A stretch of DNA of 37,410 bases from Dunaliella salina (lineage: Eukaryota; Chlorophyta; Chlorophyceae; Chlamydomonadales; Dunaliellaceae). Under the pieces are notes generated by a model. It saw only the letters and a program-made list of their open reading frames with translations, searched no databases and was not told the origin of the DNA. A program made the position numbers and the translations under genes. Of this stretch, positions 18,919 through 31,000 are shown in pieces. Numbering within the stretch: the stretch's first letter is position 1; every line of letters begins with the position of its first letter. The stretch spans positions 1 through 37,410 of the forward strand of contig MU070251.1 of assembly GCA_002284615.2 (NCBI GenBank), in the 5' to 3' direction.

Positions 18919-19760
18919 ATGGCTGGCACAAACAGAGCTGTGCTGGCGGCTCACCGGCCTCTTGTTTACACCAGCTTGCAACCGCCACACCTCTCTCGGT
19001 CGAGCTGCTCAGTAGCTGCTGAGCAAGTGCTCCCCGCCAGCAGTGCAAGGCCAGCAGGAGATGTGGCCCCTCTCCAGGCACAAGCAGTCGACGCCGGCCC
19101 ATTTGCAGGTTCAGCCTGCAGCCAGAACTCCCCATTGCACGTGACCTCCTGGCCAGCCAGGTCCTCTCCTTCCATCACACTCACTTCCTCAACAGATCCA
19201 GCCACAGCCACAACCGCGACTCCAACAGCTGCTCCCGAGCCCGCACCAGCCCCACCACTCCAAGCTCCCACACTCACAGTCGCTGAAGCATCAAATCCCA
19301 TGACATCAGCAACACAACACACCAGCAACACCTACCCTCCACCTGCACCAGCTCCATCACCACCAGCCACAGAAGCACCAAATCCCACGCCATCAGCAAT
19401 GCCACACACCAGCAGCACCTGCCCACCACCTACATCACCTGCACCATCACCAGCAGCCACGAATCCCACGCAATCAGCAAAACCACACACCAGCAGCACC
19501 TGCCCATCACCTGCTTCACTTGCCTCATCACCAGCAACCGCGAATCTCACGCCATCAGCGGTACCACACACCAGCAGCACCTGCCCACCACCTGCATCAC
19601 CTGCACCATCACCAGCAGCCTCTGAGCTACCTGCTGCCAGTGTCGATGGTGCACACTCCGAGGTTACACAGGGTCAGCTGTGCAGCAGCACGTTAGAGGG
19701 TGGGAGTGCAGGTCAGCTGCTTCCATCCGCATATGTGCATTGGAATGAGGAGGGGGCACA

Positions 19761-19803
<43 letters not shown>

Positions 19804-20085
19804 GGAGCAACAGAAGCAGAAGCAGTAGCAACAACGGCAGCTGGCCCCACAGTCGCACCCTCAGCCCCCACACCATCCATGCACCCTCAAGGCGCCACAG
19901 GCCAGCACACAGGCAGTACAAGCACCTCACGCACAGCCTGTCCCTCCAACTTTGCTTCGCTGCCTCAGGCAGCCCCTACGCGTGTGGTGGTGGTGGGTGT
20001 TGACCCAGACACCAGCGGCGCCTTAGCGGTGGCATCTTGGCTGTCCTATGATCTCAATGAGGAGGTGGACCTTAACCGTGCTCAG
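18919..20085 (+). other. MOC1: MOC1 exon 1
   Basis: 389 codons: transit-peptide-like start, then a Pro/Ser/Thr-rich region with about five diverged repeats of a unit containing PHTSSTCPPP and SPAPSPAA, a poly-Ala stretch from a (GCA)n run at about 19768-19800, then VVVVGVDPDTSGALAVASWL with the first catalytic Asp. It ends NRAQ at the donor CAG|GTGTGC (phase 0). The frame is open upstream to 18621, but ATG 18919 is chosen because it gives a credible transit peptide. Confidence 0.75.
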
Positions 20086-23000
20086 GTGTGCGGGCAGCTT
20101 GGACATGTGTTAGGACGCTAACAGCACACCATGTGGTGCGCATGTGCTTTACAAGGTTTTAAAGGGAACATAACCTTCAGCCAGAAAGTTTGGCTGCTCG
20201 GTGTGGTGAAAGAAATCCATAAGCTCAGAGATGAAGCGATAAGTCTGAGTATCTTGGTTTTGAAAGAAACGAGCTACATCCAGAGAGCAGGCATCAGAAA
20301 AAAAGGAAGATCCTGTATCATTTGACACTACTCTATGAGCACGAAAGGCACTAAAAAGATGTGCATACTTTCTTCTAAGGCAACACAGGAAATTGCAAGG
20401 GCAGAGAAAGATGACGTGCTTTTCATCCTGCCATTATTCTAAAACACATAAATCACATTGAGGTGCATGTCCATGCCAATGAGAAGTTTCAACTCGAAGT
20501 TTATGGGCGTGCAATCAGAAGCAAGCAATGTTCCGCTGCATATGCCTACCCAAATGTAGATACCTAGGAGTACGGAGAGGTTTGCCAAGAGCAGAATTTT
20601 GCCGTAAGGGAAGCGCTACCCAGTTATGGTACTTGGCTAACTTGTATAAATGAGCACCATGTTCAGCCTGATCATCAGTTGGCCACACGCTCCTATGCCT
20701 TATCCGTAAATCGACCACAAAATCATTTATCCTAATGGGCTGGCCTGAGTACACGCAATGTGTGAAGTATTTGCGCCTGTCCAATCCCTGAAAAGCAGAT
20801 ATGAAGTCTGACGCCCAGCACATACTTTTTAGAGTTACTACTCATGTCAATATCCGCTCCAAGTACCCTTCGTAAAGTAGTGCTGTTGCAGGCAAGGGAG
20901 GCATCATAAAATCTGACAGCAGCTCGAAACCAATAGAATTGTAATGGTTCAAACCCAAATTCGCGCAGCACAGACCAATTTGGTGTATTTTTTTCCTCCA
21001 AGAATTTGCTTCAGTAAACACAGGTGCACAGTCTGCAACGGGCAGGTCATCTCATCTCCTGGTCTCATAAACCTGGTACCCCAAATTTGACTAGCATACA
21101 TGCTAGCAGGGAGAGCATATGTCTTAGTCAACCAAAGCATGGTATGAGGCCTATCTGCCAGTTTGTATTCATCTGCAACGTGCCTGATACAACGACATCC
21201 AGCCAAGAAAGGTGCACACGTATGCTCAAAAAAGGCAAGGGGGTTAATTTGTTTCGTAAACAGCATACCCAAATATTTGAATGACTCAGCACGCACGAGC
21301 TGCTCGCCACCTAGGTTGAAAATAGGAACATTATTTCCTTTTGAATTGAAGGACACAACCTCAGACTTCGACACATTGATAATTAATCCTTTCCTTTGCG
21401 CGTACCCATGTAACCTATCCAACATGCGCTGAAGCTCAGTGGGATGCTTTTGGAAGCATACCATGTGGCGCGTTGGACAGGTTTGGTGTGCACTTACAGT
21501 GCAGAAAGCATGTCATACCTATTTTGAATCATGGCATTCACAACCGCGTGAACGGGACACCTGATAACTATTTAGGCATGGAGTGTGTGTTGGCACAAGA
21601 TGAGGTGTGCTTCAGTGCTGGGGCCTCTGCACAAGTGCGTGTGTACTTGACAGGTTCGGGGGCCCCTACAGAAACCAGGCGTTGCCAGGTGTAGGTGGGG
21701 CTGGCTGAAATGCCGCATGCGCGCCCTCTTTGGCTTGCTGCATGGCCCTCCATCTATCAACAACCGTGTGAACGGGACACCTGATAAGTATTTAGGTTAC
21801 AATTTGTACTGGCACAAGATGTGAATGATATATGCCCTGATCCTGTGCTGCAGTGCAGGGGTCCCTGCAGGGTGGCGTGTGCAGTTGACTGGTTTGTCGG
21901 CGCCTAAAGAAAACAGGCGATGCCAGGTGCAGGTGGAACTGGCTAGAACCTGGCTTGCATGCCCTCTTTTGCTTGCTGCATGGCCCCTCATCCATGTTGC
22001 AGCAGTTGGCATGGAGTCTCAGGGACCTCCTTGTGCAAGCGAAGAACAGAACCGGTTCCGGCGCTGTTTTTGGCATGGAAACGGACTAGGAGCATTCAAG
22101 GAAATTTTCACGGCGTCCACAACGTCATGCTGCTGGCCATGCTTGCAGTGGCACATGTATGACGTGCCTGTGGCCGTGGTGGAGCTCCTCACGAAGACAA
22201 AGGAGGGCAAGAGCCGGCGCAGAAGGTCAGTTGGTTTTGGATTTTTATTTTTTGTGTTGAAAGGACCATGGTCTCGGTGTTAGCTCAGCACTTTCAACTC
22301 TCGCCTGTGGGGCCAGAGGGAAGCGGCATGGGCTTGAGCATGCTAAGCTCAGATTCACTTTCAACATGAAGAACACATGGGAATTGCTCACGCAGTGCCC
22401 GTGGTCCCTGCCTGGACGCAAGCTCATGCCCCTTTCTGTCATGAGGAGGCCCTTGTGTGAGGGTGCCTGCAAATATGTGCATTGATTAGGTGCTTAAATT
22501 GGGGATCTGGAGCAGGCGAAGAGGCTGAAGCAGGCTTTGAGGTAGAGGCGGGCTAGGAGGTTTTCTAAGGCAGGCTAGGAGGTGTTCTAAGGCAGGCGAG
22601 GAGGTGTTCTAAGGCAGGCAAGGAGGCTGAGGCAGGCTAGGAAGGTGAGGCAGGCTGGGAGGCAAAGGCATGCTAGGAGGCAGAGGCAGGCTTGGAGGCA
22701 GGTAAGGAGGCTGGCACAGGGAAAGAAACCGAGGCAGGCAAGAGTGATGGTGGAGCACTGAGAAACTGAGCGCCTGCCTTCTTTCTCTGCATGTGTGCAA
22801 CCTAATATTGATATTTATACAAGGAGCTGAGCGCCTGCCATGCATGTGCTGTGCATGCAGGGGGCTTGATATCATTGCTGCGCAGAAAGGAAATCTTTCT
22901 TGAGATCGGATCTTGCAAACATAGTGAGCTGAACGCCTGCCTTGTTACTTGTGTACAACTAAAGTCGTCATACCTGTGTACAACCTAAGTCGTTATGACT

Positions 23001-23317
23001 GTTACAAGGTGCTGAGTGCCTGCCTTGCATGTGCTGTGCTTGCAGGTGGCTTGACATCATTGCTGCGCGCAAAATCATCCTCCAGATCGTGCAGCGCTTC
23101 ATCGGGGACAGCCCGGCGTATGCGCATGCAGTCAATCAGACGAGGCATGTCACCCACAGCTCTCCCTGGGAACCTCAGAACAGTTCAGAGATGCAGCAAG
23201 GCCTTCATTTTTCGCCGCCGCCCCCACAGGACCACCAGCAGCAGCAGCAACAGCAGAACTCGATGCAAGGACAGGAAAAACACGTTGCTGGCATCAGGAG
23301 CAGCAATAGCAACAGCA

Positions 23318-23352
<35 letters not shown>

Positions 23353-24676
23353 GATGGCGGCGGCGGCAGCCGGGCTGGTACAGTAGGGCTGGTTGAAGAG
23401 GATGTCCCTTGCTCCGAGCTGCCAGCGAGAGGCTCTGCAGGCGGCCAGGCCGCACGTGCGGGCCCTGAGTCCGGCAGTGTTGCAAGGCAAACCGAGGAGG
23501 CGGCTGCCAATGGTTCTGGGGTATTGCCAAGTGGCTGTGCAGACGGCCAGGCTGCGAGTGCAAGTCCTGAGGCAGGCAGCATTGCAGGGGATGCCAAGGA
23601 GGCTACCCATGGTTCTGGGTTGACGCCGAGTGGTTGTGCAGGCAGCCAGGCCGCACGTGCTGGTCCTGAGGCAGGCAGCATTGCAGGGGAAGCCGAAGAG
23701 GCTGCCCATGGTTCTGGTTTGATGCCGAGTGGCTGCGCAGATGGCCAGCCTGTGAGTTCTGACTCTGAGGCGGGCAGCACAGGCGGCAGAGCTGATGCTG
23801 CTGCACCAACAAATGTGCGCGTGGATATGCGCGCATTCGTGGAGGCGCCGCCCATCCTGCCCAACTCCTGCAGCCCAAGGACAATGGCCCAGCAGCGTGA
23901 GTCGCACGTGTTTCAAGCCCAGGTCAATGCGTGCTTCCAACATGCTTGCCTACATGCAAGGACTCCCCCCTGGGCCACCTCTGCCATACTGGCAGGTGCC
24001 TGCGCTGTGTTTGTGGTGCTTGCGAAGGCCTGCATGCTCTGCACAGGGCATTGCTTTTCCTTTGCTCTCCGTTTATTTTGTTTGGAGATCCCCTGGGTCT
24101 TTTTGTTTTATTTGGAGACCCCTGGATCTTCAGGGATACCTCAAGAGGTACGCAGAGGTCTGCCATGCATATCTAGTCCACTGTAGCGGGGAAGCAAAAG
24201 CTTGCACGCCCCTCGCGCGCTCCAACTCCCTGTTTTGGAGGTTGGAGTCTGCACTGTCTACACTGACTGTAGACCACAGTCAAAGTCTCCTTCTACACTG
24301 TCTACACTGTTAACACTGTCTACACTGATTGTAAAAGTCTACACTGTCCACACTGACCGGACCACAGTCAAAGTTCCTCTTACACTGTCTACACTGTCTA
24401 CACTGTCTACACTGACTGGACCACAGTCTAAGTCTCCTTCTCACGAGCAGCAACAAACTAAAAATGATATCAATAGGAGTCAACTCCCGTGTGGAGAGCA
24501 AGGATTGTGGCAGGCACATGACTTGTTCAGCCTCCAGGAAGACTGCATTTGGCGCTGGTCGCTGATGCTTTGCTCCTAATGCCCTATTTTGGCAATTGTC
24601 AGGAGGGACGGAACCATGTATCGCGCAAGCGTCAGTTGTCTCAACCCTCCTTCGCAGCATACACACATGCACACAT

Positions 24677-24735
<59 letters not shown>

Positions 24736-27362
24736 NNNNNNNNNNNNNNNNNNNNNNNNNNNNNNNNNNNNNNNNNNNNNNNNNNNNNNNNNNNNNNNNN
24801 NNNNNNNNNNNNNNNNNNNNNNNNNNNNNNNNNNNNNNNNNNNNNNNNNNNNNNNNNNNNNNNNNNNNNNNNNNNNNNNNNNNNNNNNNNNNNNNNNNNN
24901 NNNNNNNNNNNNNNNNNNNNNNNNNNNNNNNNNNNNNNNNNNNNNNNNNNNNNNNNNNNNNNNNNNNNNNNNNNNNNNNNNNNNNNNNNNNNNNNNNNNN
25001 NNNNNNNNNNNNNNNNNNNNNNNNNNNNNNNNNNNNNNNNNNNNNNNNNNNNNNNNNNNNNNNNNNNNNNNNNNNNNNNNNNNNNNNNNNNNNNNNNNNN
25101 NNNNNNNNNNNNNNNNNNNNNNNNNNNNNNNNNNNNNNNNNNNNNNNNNNNNNNNNNNNNNNNNNNNNNNNNNNNNNNNNNNNNNNNNNNNNNNNNNNNN
25201 NNNNNNNNNNNNNNNNNNNNNNNNNNNNNNNNNNNNNNNNNNNNNNNNNNNNNNNNNNNNNNNNNNNNNNNNNNNNNNNNNNNNNNNNNNNNNNNNNNNC
25301 ACACATCGCCTAGTTCTGCTAACACTGGGATCTCCCCCTCTCCCCTGCCTGCAGTATATGCTGTGGGTGTGTGGTATGGCCTGTTGAGCATGGCGGGCTT
25401 CCAGACGGCCACAGTCAACGTCATGCACTGGAAGGGAGACCTCGGACTGAAGGGGCTAGACAAGAACGACTCCAGGCTGCTGGCACGCCAGCTGATCCCC
25501 TCCAAGACCAGCGTCCTTGAGTGAGTGTTTTTGAGTAGGTACTGCATGTTGGGTACACAACCTCATACACTGAAAGGGCAATCTCAGGCTGAGGGGGCTT
25601 GACAAGAACGACTCCAGGCTGCTGGCGCACCAGCGGATCCCCTAAAAGACCAGCATCCTCGAGTGCGTGTTCTTGAATAGGCACTGTGCTTCTTCACTGG
25701 GCAATATCATGCACTGGAAGGGCGAGCTCAGACTGAGGGGGCTAGACAAAGACGACTCCAGGCTGCTGGCGCACCAGCTGATCCCCTCCAAGACCAGCAT
25801 CCTCGAGTGCATGTTCTTGAATAGGCACTGCTCCTTGAGTGGGCAATGTCATGCACTGGAAGGGCGATCTCAGACTGAGGGTGCTGAAGAAGAACAACTC
25901 CAGGCTGCTGGCACGCCAGCTGGTCCCCTCCAAGACCAGCGTCCTCGAGAGCGTGTTCTTGAATAGGCACTGCTTCTTGAGTGGAAAGTGTCATGCACTG
26001 GAAGGGCGATCTCAGGCCGAGGGAGCTAGACAAAGACAGCTCCAGGCTGCTGGGACGCCAGCTGGTCCCCTCCAAGACCAGCGTCCTCAACTGCGTGTTC
26101 TTGAGTAGGCACTACATGTTGAGTGGACAGCGTCATGCACTGGAAGGGCAATCTCGGAATAAGGGGGCCAGACAAGAACGACTCCAGGCTGCTGGCACGC
26201 CAGCTGATCCCCTCTAAGACCAGCGTCCTCAAGTGCGTGTTCTTGAGTAGGCACTGCATATTGAGTAGACAGCATCATGCACCGGAAGGGCAATCTCGGA
26301 ATCAGGGGGCTGGACAGAATCTGCTTCAGGCTGCTGGCATGCCAGCTGGTCCCCTCCAAGACCAGCGTCCTCAAGCGCGTGTTCTTGAATAGGCACTGTG
26401 CTCCTTCAGTGGGCAATGTCATGCACTGGAAGGGTGATTTCAGACCGAGGGTGCTGGACAAGAACGACTCCAGGCTGCTGGCACGCCAGCTGATCCCCTC
26501 CATGACCAGCGTCCTTCAGTGCGTGTTCTTGAATAGGCACTGCCTCTTGAGTAGACACAGCTGCTATGCGTAGCCTGGCCACTCATCCAAGGGTGCAAAC
26601 TTGTAACTCTTGCTGCACACACAAGCACAATGTGACAGAGGCCTGTTGTTAGCGAGGCATCTCCACGAGCCACAGCGTCATTGAGTGCATGCTGTTTGTG
26701 ATGAGGCACCCCTGAGGCACAACAGCTGCCTCCAAGTGCGTCACCACATGCAGTAGGCAGTGCAGCCTTTTTTGCTGCAAGGCACCCCCCCACACACACC
26801 AAAGTGTCCTTGGGTGCATGCTGTTTGTGACGGGGCATCCCTGCACAATAGCCAGTTCAGAGCGCGTGAGTCACCATGAGCAGTTGGCATTGCAGCCTGT
26901 TATGGTGCAGAACATCCCCACGCACGCCTCTGCGCCATTGGATGCATGCTGTTTGTGATGAGGCACCCTTGAGGCACAACAGCTGCCTCCAAGTGCGTCA
27001 CCATATGCAGTTGACACCACAGCATATTTTGCTGCAAAACATCCGCACACAAACCACTACGTCTTTGAGTGCATGCTGTTTGTGATGAGGCACCCTTGAG
27101 GCACAACAGCCGCCTCCGAGTGCGTCACCATATGCAGTTGACACCACAGCATATTTTGCTGCAAAACATCCGCACACAAACCACTGCATCTTTGAGTGCA
27201 TGCTCTTTGTTTTGAGGCACCCCAGCACAACAGCCGCCTGCGAGTGCGTCACCCGATGCAGTGGACGCTGCAGCCTGTTTTGCTGCTCGGCATCTCCCCC
27301 ACACATCAAGGCATCCTTGAGTACATATTTTTTTGTGATGAGGCACCCCTGCACAGCATCCG

Positions 27363-27432
<70 letters not shown>

Positions 27433-27920
27433 ACCGTATGCAGTAGACACTGCAGCCTGTTTTGCTGGAAAATATCCATCTCCACGCCCACACCAAAGCG
27501 TCCTCGAGTGCTGTCCTTGAGTGCATGCTCTTTGTAATTGGGCACCCCTGCACGAGGGCCGGCATTCCAGAGCGCGTATTGTGCGCAGCCTGTTAACCTT
27601 GTAAGGACAACTGTGCTAGAGCATGGGCTCCATTTTTCTCCCCTTCTTGTGGTCCAGCATCTGTGGATGCATGCTCAGCTCAGGTTCTCATTAGCGTTAC
27701 CACAAAGTGGAGTTGCGTGTTGCAGAGAAGATTTTTAGTGGTGTCATGGCTGTCTGTTTTCGATGTCATGCATTGCAGACATTCTTCATACACACATGCA
27801 TATCGTCCCTCATCGTCACTCGGGAGGTCCCCTTACGCTTTGTTGAGAAACTACAACCAACTGAAATGCCTCCGTCCTGAAACTGATTGCAGGCTGCTTG
27901 GAGATGTCTTACATGTGGAG

Positions 27921-28010
<90 letters not shown>

Positions 28011-31000
28011 CCCTTAGTAAAGGAGCACAGAAACAATGGAAGAAGACATTTGAGGTGCCCGCCTGCTGTTGCATCATGCAGCCCTTAATGTAAAATCACA
28101 CCAGATCAAACGCCTGCTATTTGTGTGCTCACATGCGTGTGAGCATATGTGGGCTTTCCTGTCGCCAAGACCTTCCTTGCGCCTGGCTGACCACAAGCAG
28201 AAGAAGGAATTCCTTTCCCTGTTTGACAACCAAGCAAACCTTTGCTTGATTGACCACAGGCCAAAAGGGGGACCATGATGAGGTTCCAGTGGATTTCTAG
28301 TTGGTCGCCCAGCAAACCTTTGTGTTTGACTGCAGGCGGAAGGGGGACCATAATCCAACACAAATTCATTTTCCCTGTTGGACAACCAAGTACACCTTTG
28401 AAAACCACAGGCCAAAGGGTTTCCTGCTAGGGCTCCACTTGATTTCCCAGCTGGACACCAAGCAAACCCTCGGTGTCTGACCGACTGCAGGTGGAAGAGG
28501 GATCATAATACAGCTCAAGTTCATGTTCCTGTTGGGCAACCAACCTTGTCCGGCTGCAGGCGGAAGAAAGACCACGGCAGAGCAGAAGCGCTGCTCATCA
28601 CCGCATGGGCCATGGGGTGCACACGCCCCAACCCCATGAACAGCAAAAAGGCTCGCAAAGCATCCGCGGCAGCAGCCAAGGCGGGTTCTCCTGGCAGCAA
28701 CGGGTTGCAGCCCATCCCTTCATTTCCTGCCTACGCCATCGACAGTGACGGCGCTGTGGTGTCCCTCAGGAGGGGCCTGAAACCCCTGAAGGTCAAGAGC
28801 GGCTGCGTGAACATCAAAAATGAGCACGGGGCCAGGGTGAGGGTGCATGTGGAGGAGCTGGTCGTCAGGAGCAGGGAGGCGGGAGGTTGTAGCCTTTCGG
28901 GTCTCCCCAGCCCAAACCTTGGCTTGGACAGCAGCATTGACCCTGGTCCTACAACCTCCGCACCTGAAGCCAGCGGAGGTGAGGACGTAGAGAGCAGACC
29001 CAGCCACCTCGACAACACCGTCAGCCTTGAAAGCGCATGCCACGATGACAGCCTGAACAACCGAGACAGCCCTGACCTCCGAAACAGCAGCCCCAATCAC
29101 CATGCCTGCCACCAACCCACCAGCGCAGAGCTTGTCAGCTACAGCAGCAGCAGCAGCAGCAACAACAGTAGTAGCAGCAGCAGGGGCAGCGATAGCAACA
29201 GCATGGCTGAAAACCCTGCTGTCGGTGGCTCCAATCCTGCACCAGATCTTGACAGCCATGTTCTGGATGGCAGCACAGGTGGCGCAGCACCGGTTGCCGA
29301 CACGAGCGACAGCCCTTCAAGCAGTGGCAGTGGCAGCAGCAGTGCTCATGGGCTAATAACGTCGTCCCTTAACGGAGCAGGAGGAGTGAGCACGGCAGAG
29401 GAGGAGTTGCCCAGTCACTTGTCTTTGCCTGTGTACCTGGGGCCCGTGCGCTCCCTCACCTCGACGGACGGCTATGGCAACCCCCTGCCCTACGCCGACT
29501 TTGATGCTGACTTTGTAGGTGGTTGGCTTGCTTGCTTTGCATGCATATGTCCCCTGCTTTTGCTGACTCCAACGCTGACTTGAAAGGGTTTAGGGTTTAG
29601 CCCTAACATACCCTAATAATACCCTACTAAGATTTATACCCGAAACTCTCCCTGATTAGGTGGTTGGCCCACTTGCTTTCCATACATGTGCCCCCTGCCC
29701 TACACCGATCTTGATGCCAACTTTGTAGGTGGTTGGCATGCTTGTATGGCATGCATGTGCCTCCTGCCCTATGCCAACTTTGTGGGTGGCTGACCAGCTT
29801 ACTGCCCATACGTGTGCCTGCGTTAAGGCAAGGTTGATTGATGTGTGCCATTCGTTCCTTGCTCCTGCTCTTACCCACTCCCTGCAAGATTTTCTTGGAG
29901 TTTGACAGGCATTGGCGGGTACGGGCAAAACAATGGGATGCCAGCAGTGGTAGCTGGACATTGCACGCTGGGCTCTGACATAGCTGTTTGGAAGCTGCAA
30001 GGATGCCGAGCTGGAATGTTCTGCATGAGACGGTGTGCAACAACCCTCTGCATATGCCCCCAATGGGCAGGGCATTATTGGTTTGCATGGTGGGAGGGGC
30101 TGGAACCACTTTGCACCTGGAAGCCTGAAATGAGCCGAATCTAGGGATGGTTCCACTTCTGTCATAAGCAGACCGCACCTCCGCTCTGCACTCCCCATGA
30201 GTGTGTGCTTAGAAGGTCACTGTGGCATTGACGATTAAAGAGGGAAAGCAGACAACGACTGTGCCTGCGTTTTCAAACTACTCGTGCCTTAGCAGCCTTG
30301 CCTGCCACAACAATGCAAATGCGCCGACAATTTGGCATCAGCAAGCCCCCCCCCCCCCCCCCCCCCCTTCGCTGCTCTTCTTCTCACAGACGATCCCAGA
30401 AGTCCAGGCCAAGGTCCCCAAGCCCAAGGGAAGCAGGAGCCGAAAGGGTGGTCGACCAGCTGCCGCAGCTTCCCCCGAAAGCAGCAGCAGCAGAGGGGGC
30501 AGCCGCCCCCAGGTTGGGGACAGCCACATCGCAGAGTTCTTGGGTCTCCTTGGGGGCTCTTATGAGGAGGAAGACGAGGGAGAGGAGGGGAAGGAGGAGG
30601 GCCCGCAAGGACCAGGGATCGCCCACGCCCCTGGAGCTGAAGCACCAGCCGAACCAAAGAAGCGGGGCAGGAGAAAGAAGGGCGTCCAAGATGGCGGAAA
30701 TGGTAGTAAAGGGGGGCAAATGATACAGGGTGAGGGGAATGGTGGGGCAGGGTCAGAAGCAGTAGGTTGTGGCCATAGGCAAGGGGGCGCTGGGGGGGCG
30801 GAAGAGCAGATGAAGAAGGGTAGGAAGAAGCGGGGCTCTGGGGGCATTATAAGCGGGAACGAGGTGAGTAGCATGGGCGGGGTGAGTAGCGTGAGCGGCA
30901 GCATTATTGGGATGACCAGCATGAATGACAGTCAGGCGAGCAGCAGCTCTGGGGTGCCAAGCAGCCTCACAAGGCTACAAGGGTACAAGGAAAAGGAGGC

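Larger units (their letters stand above)
20086..22148 (+). other. MOC1 intron 1, carrying an antisense LINE and a tandem duplication
   Basis: Bounded by GTGTGC and CTTGCAG. It contains the LINE insertion (20141-21459) and a two-unit repeat (21541 and 21762 onward). No coding sequence on the plus strand. Confidence 0.7.

Noticed and set aside
23896..23930. Splice donor of exon 3 at CAG|GTCAAT (23923)
   Set aside because: It leaves phase 0, which does not fit the acceptor at 25354. GTGAGT at 23897 leaves phase 1 and fits.
23185..23943. Large antisense frames opposite MOC1 exon 3
   Set aside because: They mirror the GC-rich repeats of the sense exon and show no domain.
24549..25547. Long open frames across the N gap
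   Set aside because: They are produced by CA/GT repeats and unknown bases. Only the part after 25355 agrees with MOC1.
28007..28080. Exon after the GTGTGCAG at the end of the second GT array
   Set aside because: No frame joins exon 4 in phase, and the sequence has no MOC1 similarity. The acceptor at 28559 fits perfectly.
29641..29661. GAAACTCTCCCT as a further element 3' end
   Set aside because: Only 12 bases match, and no tail or body is attached.
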